NCBI GenBank assembly: GCA_016707785.1
Contig: JADJGZ010000001.1
Location: 1 to 64,000, forward strand
DNA: 64,000 nucleotides
Direction of reading: 5' to 3'
Source: Bacteroidales bacterium
Lineage (GTDB): Bacteria; Bacteroidota; Bacteroidia; Bacteroidales; UBA4417
Shown here piece after piece: positions 56,823 to 64,000 of this stretch (position 1 is its first letter; every line of letters begins with the position of its first letter). Both the position numbers and the translations under genes were made by a program. The notes beneath the pieces are model-generated. The model was not told the origin of the DNA. It ran no database searches and was given only the letters and a program-made list of their open reading frames with translations.

Positions 56823-59800
56823 TTATTCCACAATAAAGGTCTCAATTCCATAGGCTCCGATTGGAAATATTACGGATCCTTCTTTGGGAAGCAATTCCTT
56901 TGCAGGGAATTCAAGCAAATTTGCGTGATGTGCTTTTTTCAGTGGGAGAAATCCTTTGAAATTAAGCTCGGTGGGTTCAGGTGAAATGTTGTAAACCCTG
57001 AAAGTAGTACCCTTCCCATCTTCCTGCTGTTTCACAGTAGAAAGTATTAAGTCGGGTGATTGGGTGGAGAAAAAGCTAAGCTCTTCAGGCAGTGATGCCA
57101 TAGAAAAGGAATTAGGATCGGTTACTACATATAGGTTTTCATTCGCTTGCTGTGCATTCCGGAATCCGTTTATCCAGCCGGGAGCATGTGTGAACAAGGA
57201 GAAACTGAAATGATGGTCACCTGTTTGCAGGTATTCATTTCCTTCTTCATGACAGCTCCGCCTTGAGGATAATAATATAGGCTGAAGAATGAGTTTTTTT
57301 GAATCTGGATTGCTTGGATCAATATAATCTACAACTGCTACACTGGAACTTAAACTGGCTCCCCATTGGCTATTGCTGGCACTTATCCAGTTACCAATTC
57401 CTCTTGGATGAATTTCACTGCATTTTGTTGTATATCGCTCTCCCGCAGCTCCGTCGAATTCATCAAGCCCAACATTCAGAACTCCAAAAGGTACTTCGTA
57501 ACTCAATTGATTTTCCTGCATTTTCAATGGGAATGCTATTCTATACTCCCGGTACAATATTCCTTCATAATTTAAGAGTGATAGGTTAATATCGATGCGT
57601 TTTATTTGATGATAAAACCTGAGGGATTGCTCAATCATAGCATTTTGAATCGGTTGCCTGAGTCTGAATTCAGTATAGACATCACCATTTTCCATACAAA
57701 CCCATTGAGATGGATAGTTGGATGCCTTATCAAGACCTTGCATATCCACTTGCTGAATATCTGCAAATTCCCCCGCACCGGTTCCTTCTGAATGAAGTGT
57801 GAAAACTTCGGCACCCTTAAAAGTTGTAGTATCCAGAATTTCCTGCTTCAACACTTTATCATAGAGAGAAGCGATTCCACCTGCGGTTAATTTCACTGAG
57901 TAAAATTCATTCTCAAAGGTACCTGTATGCTTGTTTTGATCGATGGATGATTTCTTATCTGAAGCTCTGAGATAATAGGTTTTATAGCCTATAGAGGGTA
58001 CTTTTTCAGCCACAAAACATAGTTTTGCAGATCGGATAGAACCATCACTATATTGTTTTATATCACTTAATTGACAGGGTTTTATATTTCCGGATGCATC
58101 CTGAACTTCAAGCTGCCAGGCATACGCCGGATCCAGGGAAACCGGGACAAAAACCGGGTCAGAGCGTTCCCAGCTCACACTATTAAAGACGACTAAGGGT
58201 ATCATTGAATTTCTTTTCAATACTATCCTTGAAGCGATGTCCTTAAGATTTGAAAACAGTATTTCTTCAGCAAGATTCCTGGCATGATAATACTTTTCCT
58301 GGAAGAGGGCATCCGTAATGTCGCCATGTTTACCACCCCAGCCATGATCAGGGTAAATGCGTGATTCCCATGCTTCATTGAGCTTATCCACCGGGTAATT
58401 TCTGAAGGACTGATTTGTCCAGGCATTCGCTGTTGCAAATTTTTCAGCAGCAGTCAATAGGATGTCCGCCTCCCGGCTGGCTTTAATGGCTTTCTGATGG
58501 GTGGGTCCATGAATATAAAGCCATACTGCCGGTCTTTCTCCTTGATGTTTAGGAATGATCGATGCATTGTTGCTGAATTCATTGATGAAATCCGGTGTCA
58601 GTGCAAGTTTAATCTTCGGTAATTCAATAGGTATATAATTGCCCTTTTCATCCTGTATTTCCGTGATCTGATTCCAGTCCCTGATTAAATGGCTATAGTC
58701 TTTGGCAGGACTCATATCCCAATCAGAAAACAAAGGAATGACAGGATTATCGGCATTGGGTTCATAGTATCCTTTCCAGCTCATTGAGTTTTTAGCAATG
58801 TACTCAGCTGCTTCATAAAAATTTCTTTGCAGTGGGGTGAAATCTGTTCCATAATGACCTGCTGAATAGGTGGTTACAAATGAGCCATCCGGGCTATACC
58901 ATTTGAATATTCCTTTTTCCATGCGGCTGAGGGCCAGGAAATTCGTTCCCGATTTTTGTAGAATTTGTGGCATCTGCAAGGTCCGACCCGGTACATCCTG
59001 GTTCCAGTAAGTGTTGGCAGTATAGCCGAATTCCTTCTTTAGCCACCGTGCTCCAAAATAAAACTGCCTGCTAAGGGCTTCACCTGAAAGAATCTCTTCA
59101 TAAGGTTGGGTATAACTTGAGCCACAAGATAAATTCCCGCTTTTTAGCAGGCTTGCGACTAGACTTTTTCTTTCAGGATGCCTGGTGATATACTCCTTAA
59201 GCATCAATGCATCTTCGATATCAAACCTGTATTCAGGGTCTGTTTGTGCTTTATCAAAAAGAGGTGTGAGTAACATTGTATCCCTCAGAAGTATGCATTT
59301 TTCAGGAGAATCCATCCATGCAATGTCCTGGTGGCTCGAATTCATGAGGTAAATGGTTCCTTTTGCAAGACCTGAACCTGCAAGTGCTTTTAACGAACTC
59401 ACTGTTTTCGGCTTATACGTCCTTATCGCATGGATTTCGTATGAGTTCTCTCCTTTTATTACATCAGCCTGTAATAATGCCTTATAGGTGAGCCTCGTGG
59501 ATTTTCCTTCTGCATCAATGGATGGTAAACTCAGGATTTCACCATACTCATCGGAAATTGCAACTGATGCTCCAACGGGAATAGCTTTCTTTAATGATAG
59601 TCTGCAGATTTGATTCCCTGATTCATCAGTCACATTCAGCAGGTAGGATTTCTTATTGATTTTCACAGAAACGGTTTTCCCTGCATATGTTTTAGGAAGC
59701 TGCACCTGGAGTTGAGGACTGGATTTCGCCCCGCTGATCAATAGTTTAGCCCAGGAATTATAACGCACAGATTCCTGTAAATAGGAGAAGGCATCAAGTG

Positions 59801-60380
59801 CTTTATAGATGATGATCCAGCTATTGCTTCCTGATGCTGATCCTACTATTTTAATATCGAGAGGTTTTCCTGGACTTAACCAGCTATTTGGTGCCCAGAG
59901 TGACATATATCCATGAGCATCAGAGTGTTGATCCATTTCAACAGTGATAAAGGCAAGGATGCCTCCATCTTCCGACTCCAGTTCAAATTTCTCCCTGTTT
60001 CCTGTGGGGATGATAAAACGCTTGACTCCATTGATATAAACATCAAATGTGGCGGAAGCATCAGTCATATCTATAGCAGCAATCCACACGAAACCTGAGC
60101 CTTTCTTTCCTGGTTCTACATTCACTTCTGAAGTTTGCCATTCAATAGCCATAGAGCCATCGTTGCAGCGGGTAAGCAAAGCATCTGTAAGATCATTCCG
60201 GAAACTATGATAACTGAAATCATTGCCTGGCAAACTTCTGACAAATCCTTCTTGATATTCCCTGGTTTTTATGGCAAAATCTGTCAGTGCCATGGAACGG
60301 TTGTTTTCTTGAGCCTTTCCTGTAATTCCTGATAGCTGCAGGAATATTATCACCAGATAATAAAGCCTTTTATGAATCAT
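56823..60380 (-). CDS. GH38-type alpha-mannosidase, secreted
   Basis: The start at MIHKRLYYLVIIFLQLSGIT (60380) gives a signal peptide and 1,185 residues. An N-terminal beta region (about 25-340) precedes the GH38-like catalytic barrel: SSHQDIAWMDSPEKC holds the zinc His-x-Asp, and TYWNQDVPGRTLQMPQIL resembles the nucleophile loop, usually N-x-D-x-FG in family members, with Asp here. LYIHGPTHQKAIKASREADILL and the beta-rich C-terminal half (VVFNSVSWERSDPVFVPVS, SVKLTAGGIASLYDK) match GH38 architecture. It would hydrolyse alpha-mannosides, fitting N-glycans exposed by the PNGase F-like enzymes. The motifs deviate from canonical forms, so activity needs testing. Exported; final location unknown. 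Confidence 0.82.
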   Translation of the reverse strand: MIHKRLYYLVIIFLQLSGITGKAQENNRSMALTDFAIKTREYQEGFVRSLPGNDFSYHSFRNDLTDALLTRCNDGSMAIEWQTSEVNVEPGKKGSGFVWIAAIDMTDASATFDVYINGVKRFIIPTGNREKFELESEDGGILAFITVEMDQHSDAHGYMSLWAPNSWLSPGKPLDIKIVGSASGSNSWIIIYKALDAFSYLQESVRYNSWAKLLISGAKSSPQLQVQLPKTYAGKTVSVKINKKSYLLNVTDESGNQICRLSLKKAIPVGASVAISDEYGEILSLPSIDAEGKSTRLTYKALLQADVIKGENSYEIHAIRTYKPKTVSSLKALAGSGLAKGTIYLMNSSHQDIAWMDSPEKCILLRDTMLLTPLFDKAQTDPEYRFDIEDALMLKEYITRHPERKSLVASLLKSGNLSCGSSYTQPYEEILSGEALSRQFYFGARWLKKEFGYTANTYWNQDVPGRTLQMPQILQKSGTNFLALSRMEKGIFKWYSPDGSFVTTYSAGHYGTDFTPLQRNFYEAAEYIAKNSMSWKGYYEPNADNPVIPLFSDWDMSPAKDYSHLIRDWNQITEIQDEKGNYIPIELPKIKLALTPDFINEFSNNASIIPKHQGERPAVWLYIHGPTHQKAIKASREADILLTAAEKFATANAWTNQSFRNYPVDKLNEAWESRIYPDHGWGGKHGDITDALFQEKYYHARNLAEEILFSNLKDIASRIVLKRNSMIPLVVFNSVSWERSDPVFVPVSLDPAYAWQLEVQDASGNIKPCQLSDIKQYSDGSIRSAKLCFVAEKVPSIGYKTYYLRASDKKSSIDQNKHTGTFENEFYSVKLTAGGIASLYDKVLKQEILDTTTFKGAEVFTLHSEGTGAGEFADIQQVDMQGLDKASNYPSQWVCMENGDVYTEFRLRQPIQNAMIEQSLRFYHQIKRIDINLSLLNYEGILYREYRIAFPLKMQENQLSYEVPFGVLNVGLDEFDGAAGERYTTKCSEIHPRGIGNWISASNSQWGASLSSSVAVVDYIDPSNPDSKKLILQPILLSSRRSCHEEGNEYLQTGDHHFSFSLFTHAPGWINGFRNAQQANENLYVVTDPNSFSMASLPEELSFFSTQSPDLILSTVKQQEDGKGTTFRVYNISPEPTELNFKGFLPLKKAHHANLLEFPAKELLPKEGSVIFPIGAYGIETFIVE

Positions 60381-60494
60381 ACCTTTAGTTTGAAGTTGGG
60401 AATTATTGTAAATCCAGTCAAATTGAACCCGATTTTGCAATCCTTACAAAAATAAGCAAATAGCATATCAGCCTTCATTGTCAATTCTTATTAC

Positions 60495-60518
60495 TTTTAA
60501 CTACCTCTTTAGTTAAAA
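60495..60518 (+). promoter_or_regulatory. Perfect inverted repeat just before the start codon at 60522
   Basis: TTTTAACTA, loop CCTCTT, TAGTTAAAA: a 9-bp perfect stem ending 3 nt before the ATG. It could be an operator or an mRNA hairpin hiding the start. Confidence 0.5.
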
Positions 60519-60521
60519 ATA

Positions 60522-60998
60522 ATGGAAGTAGCAGGAATTAATGAACTTAAACGATCTCTGGGAACCTTGAAAAGCAAGGAATTAGTAGAGATATGCAGCC
60601 GATTGGCCCGATACAAAAAGGAAAATAAAGAGTTAATAAGCTATCTCCTTTTTTACAATGGGGATGAAAATGGTTTTATACAGGCTGTAAAGAATGAGAT
60701 TCATCAAGGGTTTGAGAATATTAATAGCAATAATGCTTACTTTTTCCTCAAAGGATGCAGGAAAATCCTGAAAGTCACTAATAAATACTGCCGTTTTTCA
60801 GGTAAAAAAGAAACAGAGGTTGATTTATTGATGTATTATTTGAAAACTCTGAAGGAAACGGCTTACTCTTTTGATTCATCAGTGACACTTGGGAAATTTA
60901 AGGAACGGCAGGTGCTGAAAGTAAGAAAGGTGATTGCAAATTTGCATGAAGACCTGCAGTTTGATTATAATTTGGAATTAAATAATATTGAGTCATAA
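60522..60998 (+). CDS. Conserved-type hypothetical protein, 158 residues
   Basis: ATG start 3 nt after a perfect inverted repeat. Soluble, charged and predicted mostly helical: it opens with LKRSLGTLKSKELVEICSRLARYKKENKELISYLLF and ends in KVIANLHEDLQFDYNLELN. No membrane segment, signal peptide or catalytic motif. I recall similar helical proteins of this size in Bacteroidota but cannot name the family. It stands between the divergent mannosidase gene and the dockerin-bearing protein; the spacing suggests a single-gene unit, and the palindrome may serve autoregulation. Confidence 0.65.
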   Translation: MEVAGINELKRSLGTLKSKELVEICSRLARYKKENKELISYLLFYNGDENGFIQAVKNEIHQGFENINSNNAYFFLKGCRKILKVTNKYCRFSGKKETEVDLLMYYLKTLKETAYSFDSSVTLGKFKERQVLKVRKVIANLHEDLQFDYNLELNNIES

Positions 60999-61263
60999 TG
61001 GTATTTACCCTGGTTGTTGATAAAAACTGGTAGTAGTTATTAACAGTCTATTGCGTTTCGCTGCATAGTTAAATAATTTTGATTCTTCTATTATTAACAT
61101 TAATTATTACAGTTTTCATCAGAGTACCTCATTCCTGTTTTACAAATTGATTCAGGACATTTAGAAATAAGAATTGTGTCAACCAGGCAATTTTATTGCC
61201 CAAGGTTTGGACTTCCATTTTAGTTTATCGTATTCATTATTAACTATTTAATTTTTTACTATC

Positions 61264-63501
61264 ATGAGAAATTTACTTTTCATCTTCCTGTTTATTCAAT
61301 TATCAATTCCCTGTCTTTACAGTCAGTTACCATGGTCGCAATTGGATTCATTCATTGTAAAAAGGCATAATCAAGCAAATAATCAAGTGGTTGAGATAGA
61401 AGTCCCGGGAGTTCTGCCGCTTCTTTTCAGGATGCCTGTTGCGACCATAAGCCCAACCGCAGTGTTGCTTGATGATGTCCCTGCTTACAGTTGGTCTTTT
61501 GGCTGTGCAAATACTGTGGGGGCAATGGCTGCCGGATATTACGATAATCATGGGTATCCCGGGTTATATACAGGGATTTCAAATGAAGGCCTCATGCCTC
61601 TGGATAACATCCTTTGGGGCACAGTGAATATCAATGGAGAAATCAGGAACCAATGTCCTCTGAGCGCTACTATGTTGGGACTGGATGAAAGGCAGTCTTA
61701 TGGCCATGTAGATGATTTCTGGTACCAATACCATCATTACGGACCTGATCCTTATATCAGTCTTAACCGGAACCGACATACAGATGAAGATTGTACAGGG
61801 GATTTTATGGGTTCCAACCAGTCGGCTTTTAGCAATGCTGATGGAAATACAAGATTCTTTTTTCTTCCGGATGGTGCCCCTTTATATGACTATACCGGGA
61901 ATGAGCCGAATCAACGGGATGGTTGTCATGGCCTGCGCCTGTTCTATGAGTCAAAGGAATGTATGCTCATCGAAAACTATACACAATTGGTTGCCGGGAT
62001 GTATGGCAATGAAACTGGTTTTACCTTCAATCAGTTCATGGAAGAGATTGATAACGGAAGGCCGGTGTTAATTCAATTAGCAGGTCATTGTGTACTTGGC
62101 TTTGGTTATGACCAGACGGGACAATACATTTACCTGCATGATACATGGGATTATTCTGTTCATTCAATGGTTTGGGGTCAGAACTATGCCGGCATGCTCC
62201 ACTGGGGTGTAACCGTGCTCCGGCTGGTTGCAGATTATGAACCCCCATTGGCTGATTTTACAGCCTCTTCATTGAGCATTTGTGCCGGGGAAATGGTTCA
62301 ATTCCAGGATTATTCGCTTTATTCTCCAGAAAGTTGGGACTGGAGCTTTGAAGGTGCTCAAAATCAAACCTCAGGTGAACAACATCCCAATGTAATCTAT
62401 CCTGAACCTGGCGTATTTTCTGTAAGTCTCACCGTTACAAATGCGTATGGGTATGATTCGAAAATAATCCATTCACTGATTAATGTAGGCGAACCTTGTT
62501 ACTGCCTGGTAAATGGAAATGGTGAAGTATTTATTGAGGAGATGCGATTTGGGAATATTATCAGTTTGACAAATTACAGCCAGGGTGGCTATTCAATGAT
62601 TGAAAATCTGAGTACGATGGTGTATGCAGGCCTACGCTATCCAATCTTAGTGCGGGTTTCGTCTGAAACACCTGGTATCAGCAAATGTGGGGTTTGGTTG
62701 GACTGGAACAGGGATATGTATTTTGAAGAGAATGAGTTAATAGTCTTAGATAGGGCAGGAGCGGGTTTATATACAGGCATTGTCCTGGTACCTCTCAATT
62801 CTGTTACAGGAAGGTCTCGTATAAGGGTCCAGGTAAATAATGACTCCTTTTTCTGTGCTTGTGGTGTATGCAGCGGTGAAACAGAGGATTATGCATTCAT
62901 GATTGCTGATGTTCAATTATCTAAACAGATGATAGTCAAAGTCTTTCCTGAAGGATTATTTCAACACGGACCGGGTTTATTATCAACAGCAAAAACTGAA
63001 TTGGGAAATGTTTTTCCGGACGATATTGTGGATGTAGTTTCAATAGAATTGACCGAGGCTTATGCTCCTTTTACAAAAGTATTTTCTTCTCATAATTTGG
63101 CATTAAACAACCAGGGATTGGTTCTTATGAGGCTGCCTTCATCTTTTAATAGTGCTTACTATCTGATTATCCGCCACAGAAATAGTGTTGCCATATGGTC
63201 GGCAACCGCCATCGTAATGGAAGGGAATAACCTTTATGTCGATTTTACCACATCTATAACAAGTGTTTATGGACAGAATCTTTTAAGTGATGGGGTGCAT
63301 GCTTTGATCTATTCGGGAGATATCAACCAGGATGGTTATGTTGATGTTAATGATATCTTAAATGTTGAATCTTGTGCTTCGGCATTTCAAAAGGGCTTTT
63401 TGACTGAAGATATAAATGGTGATGGACTCATCGATGCTGAAGACCTGATTATTGTTGATAACAATTCGGCCCGGCATATTGTGGTTCAGGGCCCTGATTG
63501 A
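61264..63501 (+). CDS. Secreted C39-like peptidase with PKD, GEVED and dockerin domains
   Basis: 745 residues with signal peptide MRNLLFIFLFIQLSIPCLYS. Residues about 65-325 resemble a papain-like C39 domain: SFGCANTVGAMAAGYYDNHG gives the nucleophile Cys, QLAGHCVLGFGYD the His and YLHDTWDYSVH the third residue. A PKD domain follows (about 330-415: WDWSFEGAQNQTSGEQHPNV, SVSLTVTNAYGYD), then a GEVED domain (CGVWLDWNRDMYFEENELIV, CSGETEDYAFMI) and a C-terminal dockerin with two calcium loops (GDINQDGYVDVNDI and DINGDGLIDAEDL). No T9SS tail. A secreted peptidase or amidase is inferred. The dockerin could attach it to a cohesin-bearing partner not seen here. Confidence 0.82.
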   Translation: MRNLLFIFLFIQLSIPCLYSQLPWSQLDSFIVKRHNQANNQVVEIEVPGVLPLLFRMPVATISPTAVLLDDVPAYSWSFGCANTVGAMAAGYYDNHGYPGLYTGISNEGLMPLDNILWGTVNINGEIRNQCPLSATMLGLDERQSYGHVDDFWYQYHHYGPDPYISLNRNRHTDEDCTGDFMGSNQSAFSNADGNTRFFFLPDGAPLYDYTGNEPNQRDGCHGLRLFYESKECMLIENYTQLVAGMYGNETGFTFNQFMEEIDNGRPVLIQLAGHCVLGFGYDQTGQYIYLHDTWDYSVHSMVWGQNYAGMLHWGVTVLRLVADYEPPLADFTASSLSICAGEMVQFQDYSLYSPESWDWSFEGAQNQTSGEQHPNVIYPEPGVFSVSLTVTNAYGYDSKIIHSLINVGEPCYCLVNGNGEVFIEEMRFGNIISLTNYSQGGYSMIENLSTMVYAGLRYPILVRVSSETPGISKCGVWLDWNRDMYFEENELIVLDRAGAGLYTGIVLVPLNSVTGRSRIRVQVNNDSFFCACGVCSGETEDYAFMIADVQLSKQMIVKVFPEGLFQHGPGLLSTAKTELGNVFPDDIVDVVSIELTEAYAPFTKVFSSHNLALNNQGLVLMRLPSSFNSAYYLIIRHRNSVAIWSATAIVMEGNNLYVDFTTSITSVYGQNLLSDGVHALIYSGDINQDGYVDVNDILNVESCASAFQKGFLTEDINGDGLIDAEDLIIVDNNSARHIVVQGPD

Positions 63502-63639
63502 TAAATGCGATGAAGGGGCAGGTTAAAAGGCTTAGGATTTTTCTATGAATAACACCTATAGAAAATGAGATTCTATATACATGTTTTGGATAATGATGTG
63601 GCTATGCACTATAGAAGGCTGGTTGAACCGATGCTTGTT

Positions 63640-64000
63640 TCAGTATCCTTCCGGCTTAAAAAAATCAGTATACAGCAATTGGAGATAGGCTTTGGATTGC
63701 TGCTGTAATTCGGAACCTGTAACTTCAGTTGAATGTGTAAATGAATTGGTTACAAGGTTATAAATCAGGAAGTCATTGGCAGTTAGATAACCAAAGCCTT
63801 CATTAAAGGTGTAAAAAGCGAATGGATTAGGCTTCTTACTCAATATATTCTTACTGAAGATAAATTCCTTGCTTTCTAAGTTTAGCTGACTGAGTAAAGT
63901 TGCTACAAGATCAGTCTGCGATGAGATAGTGTGAATGACAGTGTCACTTTTTGATAAAGCTCCCCCGCACCAGATCATTGGTATATGCTGTCTGAAGAAA
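63640..64000 (-). CDS. C-terminus of an LTA-synthase-type sulfatase (partial)
   Basis: The open frame runs off the window at 64000; the visible part reads FFRQHIPMIWCGGALSK and onward for about 120 residues, ending TDFFKPEGY. IPMIWCGGAL, DLVATLLSQLNLESKEF, FSKNILSK and FAFYTFNEGFGYL match the tail of the LTA synthase/phosphoglycerol transferase branch of the sulfatase superfamily (polytopic membrane proteins with an extracellular catalytic domain). The catalytic Thr and metal ligands lie off-window, so activity cannot be judged. It converges with the dockerin-protein gene, and I see no clear terminator between them. Confidence 0.75.
   Translation of the reverse strand, partial: FFRQHIPMIWCGGALSKSDTVIHTISSQTDLVATLLSQLNLESKEFIFSKNILSKKPNPFAFYTFNEGFGYLTANDFLIYNLVTNSFTHSTEVTGSELQQQSKAYLQLLYTDFFKPEGY

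Overview
The window comes from an uncultured-type Bacteroidota, probably Bacteroidales or a relative. The evidence is a SusC/SusD pair, a type IX secretion (T9SS) C-terminal sorting domain, GEVED and choice-of-anchor-type secreted modules, a type III glutamine synthetase, a DUF5916 outer-membrane protein, starts with little or no Shine-Dalgarno sequence, and several TTTG-N19-TAnnTTTG promoters. Coding density is normal. The sequence carries nine clear single-base frameshifts inside otherwise intact genes, eight of them apparent deletions. I read these as assembly or sequencing errors and report each affected gene as one unit.

Layout. 1-9.4 kb (minus): one giant secreted multidomain protein (over 3,100 residues, C-terminus beyond the window) with a caspase/legumain-like (clan CD) domain, a BNR-type propeller and five GEVED modules. 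10.0-13.5 kb: tRNA-Arg, a hybrid histidine kinase and a small outer-membrane barrel protein. 13.7-15.15 kb: a striking tandem array built from tRNA-Ser(GCT) and tRNA-Pro(TGG). One pair is intact. Two truncated Ser copies precede it and three Ser-Pro-terminator units follow it, and in every degenerate copy the anticodon arm is disrupted by a short GC-rich palindrome. 15.4-23.1 kb: an orphan hypothetical, an intergenic repeat field, a single-chain aconitase/isopropylmalate-dehydratase-family enzyme, a hotdog thioesterase, a membrane metallophosphoesterase, a cysteine-synthase-like enzyme and a class V aminotransferase. 23.2-31.3 kb (minus): a 25-repeat TPR-like protein, a LolD-type ATPase and a CBM9/DUF5916 protein. 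31.5-32.7 kb: sucC.

33.1-40.7 kb (plus): a SusC-SusD-secreted enzyme locus whose third gene is a LamG plus PNGase F-like protein with a T9SS tail. A second PNGase F-like protein lies at 44.3-46.3 kb and a GH38-type alpha-mannosidase at 56.8-60.4 kb, so the region looks equipped for N-glycan release and trimming. 40.8-53.3 kb is mostly housekeeping: methyltransferase, membrane pyrophosphatase, YebC, GlnN, a cold-shock protein, an HD alarmone-hydrolase-like protein, a SemiSWEET transporter and RecQ. 53.7-64.0 kb: a secreted alpha/beta-hydrolase, a DUF2062 protein, the mannosidase, a hypothetical protein, a C39-like/PKD/GEVED/dockerin protein and the end of an LTA-synthase-type sulfatase.

The best candidate for something undescribed is the tRNA array with palindrome-replaced anticodon arms. 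All functional assignments rest on motif recognition from the translated sequence; no database search was run.
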